DNA of 19,273 nt from RGIG9079 sp964567845 (GTDB taxonomy: Bacteria; Bacteroidota; Bacteroidia; Bacteroidales; Marinifilaceae). Positions 13,750 through 19,273 of this stretch are shown piece after piece. The stretch lies in assembly GCA_964567845.1 (NCBI GenBank), contig CAZMOG010000034.1, forward strand, positions 1 through 19,273. The letters run 5' to 3'. The notes below the pieces were generated by a model, which had not been told where the DNA came from, did no database searches, and saw nothing but the letters and a program-made list of their open reading frames with translations. Within the stretch, counting starts at the first letter, position 1. Every line of letters begins with the position of its first letter. The position numbers and the translations under genes are program-made.

Positions 13750-16119
13750 ATGAATATGAGAAGATTCTTAGTAACGGTAACAATGCTTTGCTCATGCTTT
13801 ATCCTTATGGGACAGGTGGAGCGAAAGGCATTGTTTAATTACGATTGGAGATTTAAGTTAGATGGTGCTACCGAGTGGCGTACATTGGATCTGCCTCACG
13901 ATTGGAGTGTGGAGGGACAGGTTGATAAAGATGCTCCTATGGGTACTGCCGGAGGATATTTCCCCGCAGGAGTGGGTATTTATGAGAAGAGTTTTACCCT
14001 TGGCCCGGAGTATCAAGGTAAAAAGGTTGCTCTTTATTTCGAGGGTTCATATATGAATAATACAGTGTATATCAATGGAGAGCGGGTGCATTATCATCCA
14101 TACGGATACACACCATTTTATTGCGATATTACCGACTATATCAAGATAGGCGAAGAGAATACAGTTAAGGTTGTTGTCAACAATTCGGATCAGGTTAACA
14201 GCCGTTGGTATTCGGGTTCGGGAATATACAGAAATGTATGGTTGATTACCACCGGTAAGCTTTATATTGCAAACCGGGGTGTTGGTATTCAAACCTCGCA
14301 CATAACAAACCAGAGCGCGGATGTGAATATCTCTACTAAGGTGATTAACGATAATGGTAATAATGGAGTTGCTGCCATCCTAAGAACTACAATCTATAAA
14401 GATGGTGAGCAGATTGCCCGGACCGAGTCGAATATCTCTTTACAGGATCAATATACATTCAATCAAACCATTAAGGTTGAGAATCCTGAGTTATGGGATG
14501 TTGATAACCCACAGTTGTACAGTGCAAAGGTTCAGGTTTTGGGATTTGATGGCAAAGTGGTTGATTGTGTGACCGAGAAGTTTGGTATTCGTGATATTCA
14601 GTACAGTTCAAAGACCGGATTGTTGCTTAACGGTAAGCCAATTAAGTTGAGTGGAGGTTGTATTCACCACGATAACGGATGTATTGGTGTAGCGGCCTAT
14701 AAAAGAGCCGAGATTCGCAAGGCAGAGTTAATGAAAGAGGCAGGATTTAATGCAGTAAGAACCTCGCACAATCCACAGTCAGAGTCCTTTATGGATGCTT
14801 GTGATAGTATAGGACTGTTGGTTATAGACGAGGCTTTCGATGGTTGGCGATGGAAGAAAACAGCTCACGACTATGGAAAGATTTTCGATCAGTGGTACGA
14901 GTCCGATGTTCACTCTTTGGTTCTTCGCGACAGAAACCACCCATCGGTTTTCTGCTGGAGTACCGGAAATGAGATTTATGAGCGAGAGAATCTTGAGGTT
15001 CTGATAACTGCAAATAAATTGAAGAAGGCGGTTCACGATATCGATACAACCCGTCCTATTATCTTTGCAATTGCCGATTGGGCCAACGATGAGAGTTGGT
15101 ATAAGTTCGATCCTCTGTTTGCGATTCACGATTTTGCAGGATACAACTATCAGCTTTATAAGGCAGTGAATGACGGTAAGCGAGTGCCTGAGAGAATGAT
15201 AATCCATACAGAGTCATATCCGAGAGATGCTTTCGAGAATTGGGACTTGGTGGCTCACAATAGCAATGTTCTTGGTGATTTTGTTTGGACTGCAATTGAC
15301 TATTTCGGAGAGTCGGGTATTGGTCGCTACTATTACGAGGGCGAGACTCCGGGCGAGCATTGGACAAACAGTTTCTATCCATGGCATGGCGCATATTGCG
15401 GTGATATTGATATTCTTGGTTGGAGAAAGCCCATTTCTCACTACCGTGAAATGCTATACAGCAGTGAGCAAAATATCTATTTGGCAGTAAAGGAGCCCGA
15501 TGGCTATTTCGGTAAGATTCACGAGACTATGTGGTCGGTATGGCCAACCTGGGAGAGCTGGAACTGGCCAGGACACGAGGGTAAGGCGATTGAGGTTGAG
15601 ATTTACTCAAAGTATCCGTCGGTTCGTTTGTATTTGAACGGCAAGTTGATTGGCGAGAAGAGTACAGGTTATGCCGAGGAGTTCAAGGCTGTATTTACAA
15701 TTCCATACGAGAAGGGTACATTGAAGGCTGTAGCAGTTGTCGATGGTAAAGAGGTAGAGTCAACCACATTGAAGAGTGCCGGTAAGGCTGCGAAGATTGT
15801 AATGAAACCATCGCATAACTCTATGAGTGCCGATGGTCAGGATTTGATTTTCGTTAATGTGGAGATTCAGGATGCAAATGGTGTAATTGAACCAAATGCG
15901 GAAAATCGTATTAATTTTGCTATTCAGGGCGAGGGTACAATTCTTGCAACCTCGTCCGCAAATTTGCAGGATTGCGAGCCATATATCAATACCGACAGAA
16001 AGGCGTGGAAGGGACAGGCTTTCGCTGTGATTAAGAGCGCTAAGAAAGCCGGAAAGATTGTATTGAAGGCCACCTCGCCGGGATTGAAGAGTGCTGCGAT
16101 TACAGTAAAGAGCGAATAG
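13750..16119 (+). CDS. Secreted glycoside hydrolase family 2 enzyme (beta-galactosidase-like)
   Basis: The protein has 789 residues with a signal peptide ending near LMG|Q (21/22), so it is probably periplasmic or exported. In order there is a sugar-binding jelly roll (about 25-185, 'LPHDWSVEG', 'GSGIYRNVWL'), an Ig-like domain (about 187-282) and a TIM barrel (about 290-580). The acid/base is E408 in 'WSTGNE' and the nucleophile is E488 in 'IIHTESY', both in family context. C-terminal beta domains follow: a DUF4982-like region and a last bacterial Ig-like domain (about 680-789). This long form is common in gut Bacteroidales, where members act on beta-galactosides or beta-glucuronides from plant or host glycans. 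The exact substrate cannot be read from the sequence. No SusC/SusD pair or regulator is next to it, so it is not in a visible polysaccharide utilization locus. Assignment to GH2 is firm, the sugar is not. Confidence 0.93.
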   Translation: MNMRRFLVTVTMLCSCFILMGQVERKALFNYDWRFKLDGATEWRTLDLPHDWSVEGQVDKDAPMGTAGGYFPAGVGIYEKSFTLGPEYQGKKVALYFEGSYMNNTVYINGERVHYHPYGYTPFYCDITDYIKIGEENTVKVVVNNSDQVNSRWYSGSGIYRNVWLITTGKLYIANRGVGIQTSHITNQSADVNISTKVINDNGNNGVAAILRTTIYKDGEQIARTESNISLQDQYTFNQTIKVENPELWDVDNPQLYSAKVQVLGFDGKVVDCVTEKFGIRDIQYSSKTGLLLNGKPIKLSGGCIHHDNGCIGVAAYKRAEIRKAELMKEAGFNAVRTSHNPQSESFMDACDSIGLLVIDEAFDGWRWKKTAHDYGKIFDQWYESDVHSLVLRDRNHPSVFCWSTGNEIYERENLEVLITANKLKKAVHDIDTTRPIIFAIADWANDESWYKFDPLFAIHDFAGYNYQLYKAVNDGKRVPERMIIHTESYPRDAFENWDLVAHNSNVLGDFVWTAIDYFGESGIGRYYYEGETPGEHWTNSFYPWHGAYCGDIDILGWRKPISHYREMLYSSEQNIYLAVKEPDGYFGKIHETMWSVWPTWESWNWPGHEGKAIEVEIYSKYPSVRLYLNGKLIGEKSTGYAEEFKAVFTIPYEKGTLKAVAVVDGKEVESTTLKSAGKAAKIVMKPSHNSMSADGQDLIFVNVEIQDANGVIEPNAENRINFAIQGEGTILATSSANLQDCEPYINTDRKAWKGQAFAVIKSAKKAGKIVLKATSPGLKSAAITVKSE

Positions 16120-16158
16120 TTAGGAGTGACCAGTTAGCAGTTAGGAGTGAGGAGTTGA
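16118..16158 (+). repeat. Intergenic AGTTAGGAGT-type repeat, three degenerate units
   Basis: AGTTAGGAGTGA (16118-16129), AGTTAGCAG (16132-16140) and AGTTAGGAGTGAGGAGTTGA (16139-16158) lie in tandem directly after the GH2 gene; the first unit includes part of its stop codon. The same core occurs at 5624-5635 and twice at 8824-8855, always in intergenic DNA and always on the plus strand. Confidence 0.6.
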
Positions 16159-16244
16159 CGAAGTCCGCGAGTAAGGCCCCCTTATTAGCGAAAACGTAAC
16201 GATGAGCGGTTGAATGAAGGAGGTTATAGAATTAATTTTTGATT

Positions 16245-18101
16245 ATGAATAATTTAGAGTTATTGGCACCGGCAAAGAGTTTGGAAGTGGGGTTGGCTGC
16301 CATTAGAAATGGAGCCGACGCCATTTACATAGGTGCGCCACAATTTGGTGCGCGTCGCGCTGCCGGTAACTCACTTCAGGATATTGAGGCTCTTGTAAAC
16401 AAGGCTCACAAATTTTATTGCAGGGTGTTCGTAACAATGAACACCTTGCTTTATGATAACGAACTTGAGCAGGCCGAGAAACTTATATGGAAACTGTACG
16501 AGATTGGGGTTGATGCCCTGATTGTGCAGGATATGGCCATTTTGAAAATGAAGTTGCCTCCGATAGCCCTTCATGCGAGTACTCAGACCCACAACTACGA
16601 TATTGAAAGAATCAAGTTCTTAGATAGGGTTGGCTTTTCAAGAATTGTGCTGGCCCGAGAGTTGAGTATCGAGGAGATTCGTGCAATTCGCAAAGAGATT
16701 AAGGCCGAGATTGAGGTGTTTGTACATGGAGCATTGTGCGTGAGTTTCAGCGGTCAATGCTATATGTCCGAGCATATCTTTGGTCGTTCGGCAAACCGTG
16801 GCGAGTGCGCCCAGTTGTGCCGTCAGAGGTGGAATCTGATTGATGCGAATAGCAAAACTCTTTTTAAGGAGAAGCATCTGCTGTCGCTTCGGGACATGAA
16901 GAGGGTAGAGCATTTGATGGAGCTGGCCGATGCAGGAGTGACCTCGTTCAAAATAGAGGGCAGACTGAAAGATATTGACTATGTCTCGAACGTTACCGCT
17001 TTCTATTCCGACGCTCTGAACCGTTTGGGCAAGGGGTATTGCCGTTCAGGTAGTGGAGTGGTGAAACGAGGTTTCGAGCCCGATTTGGATAAGACCTTTA
17101 ATCGTGGCTATACCGACTATTTTGCTGTTGGGCGAGGCCGCGAGATGACCAATATCGATACCCCGAAGTCGATGGGTAAGTTTATTGGAACGGTGGAGCG
17201 TTGCAAGCGGAACGAGCTGTTGGTAAAGTTAGGCAATGATGCCGTGAATAATGGCGATGGCTTGTGCTATATTGAGAATGGCGAGTTGGTTGGTATTCGT
17301 GTGAACAGGGCTGAGGGGAATCGACTGATTATCGCTGTTGGAGTTTCCGGAGGCGGTGGCGGAGTGGCCTCGCTCAATATTAAGCCGGGAACAATACTTT
17401 TCCGCAACTATGACCATAACTTTACGCAACAGCTTGAAAAGGGCGGTTCGGTGCGTAAAATAGGGGCCAGGATGAAGGTCTCGGAGGTTGATGGTCGGTT
17501 GAAGATTTGTGCAGTTGACGAGAGTGGCGCGAGTATTGAGTATGTTTCGGAAAAGGTGTTCGATGTGGCACAAAATCCGGCTCAGCGCGAGCGTCTTGTG
17601 GCGCAATTGTCGAAGTTTGGCGATACCGATTTTTACTGCATGGGGGTGGAGTATATTTCCGATGTGGTGCTGTTCGTGCCTGCTGCCGAGGCGAATTTGT
17701 GTCGCAGAGAGGCGTTGGATATGCTTATGGTGGAGCGGCTTAGGAGTCGCCTGAAAATGGAGCAGAGGGCTTTAAATTTGACTTCGGGGTATATTGCGGA
17801 ACGTGCCGATTGGCAGTGTAATGTGGTGAATGAGTTGAGCAGGACCTTCTATCAAGAGAATGGTTGTGTTGATGTCGAGCCTGGTTTCGAGGTATCGAAA
17901 CAGCGCAAGGGAAGGGCTGTTATGACCACAAAGTTCTGTCTGCTATATGAACATGGACAGTGTCTGAAAGGGAAGTGTGGGGCTAAGGGTTCCGCTTCTG
18001 CGTGGAGGCTTCCGTTGCGTCTTGATACCGGTAAGGAGCAGTTTTTGTTGAAGTTTGATTGTGCCAATTGTCGAATGATTATTGAGAGTGAGAGAGAGTA
18101 A
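16245..18101 (+). CDS. U32-family protein, RlhA/TrhP-like RNA hydroxylation enzyme
   Basis: U32 proteins are annotated as peptidases, but the bacterial members TrhP (YegQ) and RlhA (YdcP) are needed for hydroxylation of tRNA U34 and 23S rRNA C2501. The 618-residue protein starts 'MNNLELLAPAKSLEVG' on a TIM-barrel-like domain. The signature is intact: 'EVFVHGALC' through 'GRSANRGECAQLCRQ', with four conserved cysteines C165, C172, C188 and C192 that should bind an iron-sulfur cluster. The C-terminal part resembles the DUF3656 extension of the long RlhA-type members and has a second cysteine group (C565, C573, C578, C606, C609). The length favours RlhA-type over the about 450-residue TrhP, but the RNA target is an inference. 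A Gly-rich loop ('VSGGGGGVA', codons 17343-17369) is unusual. The ATG at 16245 was chosen over TTG at 16239. AAGGAGG at 16217-16223 is too far upstream to be its ribosome site. Confidence 0.85.
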   Translation: MNNLELLAPAKSLEVGLAAIRNGADAIYIGAPQFGARRAAGNSLQDIEALVNKAHKFYCRVFVTMNTLLYDNELEQAEKLIWKLYEIGVDALIVQDMAILKMKLPPIALHASTQTHNYDIERIKFLDRVGFSRIVLARELSIEEIRAIRKEIKAEIEVFVHGALCVSFSGQCYMSEHIFGRSANRGECAQLCRQRWNLIDANSKTLFKEKHLLSLRDMKRVEHLMELADAGVTSFKIEGRLKDIDYVSNVTAFYSDALNRLGKGYCRSGSGVVKRGFEPDLDKTFNRGYTDYFAVGRGREMTNIDTPKSMGKFIGTVERCKRNELLVKLGNDAVNNGDGLCYIENGELVGIRVNRAEGNRLIIAVGVSGGGGGVASLNIKPGTILFRNYDHNFTQQLEKGGSVRKIGARMKVSEVDGRLKICAVDESGASIEYVSEKVFDVAQNPAQRERLVAQLSKFGDTDFYCMGVEYISDVVLFVPAAEANLCRREALDMLMVERLRSRLKMEQRALNLTSGYIAERADWQCNVVNELSRTFYQENGCVDVEPGFEVSKQRKGRAVMTTKFCLLYEHGQCLKGKCGAKGSASAWRLPLRLDTGKEQFLLKFDCANCRMIIESERE

Positions 18102-18157
18102 CATATTTTTTATTTAGACAGACGCTCACGGCTCAAGAACTTAAAATATTGGAAGAT

Positions 18158-19240
18158 ATGAAGAGAGTGTTTTGGTTAGTAGTGGTTTTGGTGTTTGTGG
18201 CTTTGGGAGTGGAGGCACAGGATATACAGAAGTGGGCCATTATGGTCGAGAAGGCGGAGCTGCATAGCGAACCAAATGTATCCTCGCCCATAGTAGGATA
18301 TGTAAAGAGGAGTGAGGGGACCGTTATTGGCGATTTGAACAAGGATGGCAGTTGGTTGCATGTCAGGAAGTCAGGCTCTGGAGCATCGGGGTGGGTAATG
18401 AGCTGTGTGAGTGAAGATCCTAAAAATGCCGATAATCCATATAATTTTGATTACGAGACATGCTATAAGATAAATAAGGAGTTTGCTGAGGGAAAAATCT
18501 CACAGGAGAGGTTTGCTGCTATGTTGAGTAATTTGCAGAATTACAGAGATGTAAATGACGGTATGAGTGACTTTGAAGAGGAGACTCCCAATGCGTTACA
18601 GGGGAGCTGGATAATGTCACCGGCACCGGCCGGTATTATGCATATGATTATTGCAATTCTGATTGTAGGAGGAGTAATAGGGGTGTTATTGCAGAAATTC
18701 CTGGCTATTCGTTTGCCAATTTTAAGTAAACTTCATGTAATTCTTCTTATGTTGGGAATTTTTGAGGTGCTCTTTATGATACATCCGTACGGAGTGAGCG
18801 GTGTTGATCAAATTAATGCTTTGATTTTGTTGGTAGTGCAATCTCTGCTGATTAGAAGAGTTGTAACACGTTCCTATCGATATGAAGCAGCTCGCCGTTA
18901 TGCCATGATTAGTTTGTATTGTATGGTGGCGGCAATCATTATCTTTATCTGTAGAGTTGGAGTTGTGGAGTTCATTGGCATGGCAATCGATACCGTTGTT
19001 GGAACAATTCTGACACTTGCTGTGGTGGTTGCTATTGGTGTTTTGGTATATGGCTTTTTTACAGCACCGTCATCGTCGGATAGTGGCAATTCGCCAAATG
19101 AGTTACCTGAGGTGTGCAAATTTTGCAAACACTTCGACCGTTCAAGCAACAAGTGCTATATGGACATTAACAACCCCAAAAGAAAAAATCCCAACCACGA
19201 TACCTGCTCCCGATTTGATCTTTGGCTCATATCACCGTAG
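18158..19240 (+). CDS. Membrane protein with SH3b domain, five helices and a C-terminal four-cysteine motif
   Basis: I do not recognise a named family for the whole protein. In 360 residues there is a signal peptide ending VEA|Q (20/21), then a bacterial SH3 domain (about 26-84). The SH3b marks are 'AELHSEPNVSSPIVGYV', 'GTVIG', 'GSWLHVR' and 'GWV'. A charged helical linker (95-145) follows, and then about five membrane helices (158-181, 189-209, 218-234, 248-270, 273-302). After a Ser-rich linker the C-terminus carries C320, C323, C333 and C350 (CX2C-X9-C-X16-C), a likely zinc or Fe-S site. With a cleaved signal and five helices the SH3 domain would be extracytoplasmic and the cysteines cytoplasmic. 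The ATG at 18158 was chosen over TTG at 18149 because it begins a standard signal peptide. It follows the U32 gene by 56 bases; co-transcription is possible. Confidence 0.75.
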   Translation: MKRVFWLVVVLVFVALGVEAQDIQKWAIMVEKAELHSEPNVSSPIVGYVKRSEGTVIGDLNKDGSWLHVRKSGSGASGWVMSCVSEDPKNADNPYNFDYETCYKINKEFAEGKISQERFAAMLSNLQNYRDVNDGMSDFEEETPNALQGSWIMSPAPAGIMHMIIAILIVGGVIGVLLQKFLAIRLPILSKLHVILLMLGIFEVLFMIHPYGVSGVDQINALILLVVQSLLIRRVVTRSYRYEAARRYAMISLYCMVAAIIIFICRVGVVEFIGMAIDTVVGTILTLAVVVAIGVLVYGFFTAPSSSDSGNSPNELPEVCKFCKHFDRSSNKCYMDINNPKRKNPNHDTCSRFDLWLISP

Positions 19241-19273
19241 AGGGTACAGAGCTTCTCCATACGGTCTGCAAAG

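Noticed and set aside
14779..15207. 142-codon open frame antisense to the GH2 catalytic domain
   Set aside because: It is opposite a firmly assigned enzyme with both catalytic residues, and its translation has no recognisable features.
16172..16184. TAAGG-CCC-CCTTA inverted repeat as terminator of the GH2 gene
   Set aside because: There are only five pairs with a three-base loop and no T run after it.
16217..16223. Strong Shine-Dalgarno-like AAGGAGG before the U32 gene
   Set aside because: It is more than 20 bases from the ATG at 16245, too far for a ribosome site, and this phylum seldom uses such sites.
19234..19265. ACCGTA / TACGGT inverted repeat around the end of the last gene
   Set aside because: It has six base pairs over a 20-base spacer that pairs poorly, and the window ends before any T run could be seen.

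Overview
The window looks like ordinary chromosome from a member of the order Bacteroidales (phylum Bacteroidota). The evidence is the gene content: an S46 dipeptidyl peptidase of the DPP11 type, a glycoside hydrolase family 2 enzyme with the C-terminal extensions common in gut Bacteroidales, and the N-terminal half of a Bacteroidota TlpA-like lipid/redox protein. Start sites mostly lack Shine-Dalgarno sequences. Several genes are preceded by the Bacteroidota -7 promoter element TAnnTTTG, once with a correctly spaced -33 TTTG. I cannot name a genus. I see no rRNA, tRNA, CRISPR array, integrase or insertion sequence.

Layout. At 2-790 is the 3' end of a RecQ helicase gene (+). At 797-3674 a tightly packed minus-strand operon queC-queD-queE-mscS encodes three steps of 7-deazaguanine (preQ0, queuosine precursor) synthesis plus a mechanosensitive channel. 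Its probable terminator lies inside the recQ coding sequence. Divergent from queC is a BioF-like alpha-oxoamine synthase (3781-4941, +), then a small secreted protein (5034-5621, +) ending in a strong terminator. An MFS transporter and topoisomerase III form a translationally coupled minus-strand pair (8802-5711).

From 8921 a plus-strand pair encodes a secreted S46 peptidase and an adenosine deaminase that may be a lipoprotein. It meets a convergent minus-strand gene (12070-13617) encoding a TlpA-type N-terminal region with no thioredoxin domain. Divergent from that gene is a secreted GH2 glycosidase (13750-16119), followed by a U32-family protein of the RNA-hydroxylation type (16245-18101) and an SH3b / five-helix membrane / four-cysteine protein (18158-19240).

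Functionally the window mixes nucleic-acid upkeep (RecQ, TopB), tRNA/rRNA modification (QueC/D/E, U32) and extracytoplasmic nutrient use (DPP11-type peptidase, possible surface deaminase, GH2). I found no clearly new multi-gene system. The best leads are single-gene or local: an unusual [4Fe-4S] cysteine spacing in QueE, loss of the cofactor-stacking histidine in the BioF-like enzyme, a terminator hidden in antisense inside recQ, a thioredoxin-less TlpA-like gene overlapping its convergent neighbour, a possible lipoprotein adenosine deaminase, the SH3b/membrane/Cys4 protein, and a short intergenic repeat built on AGTTAGGAGT.
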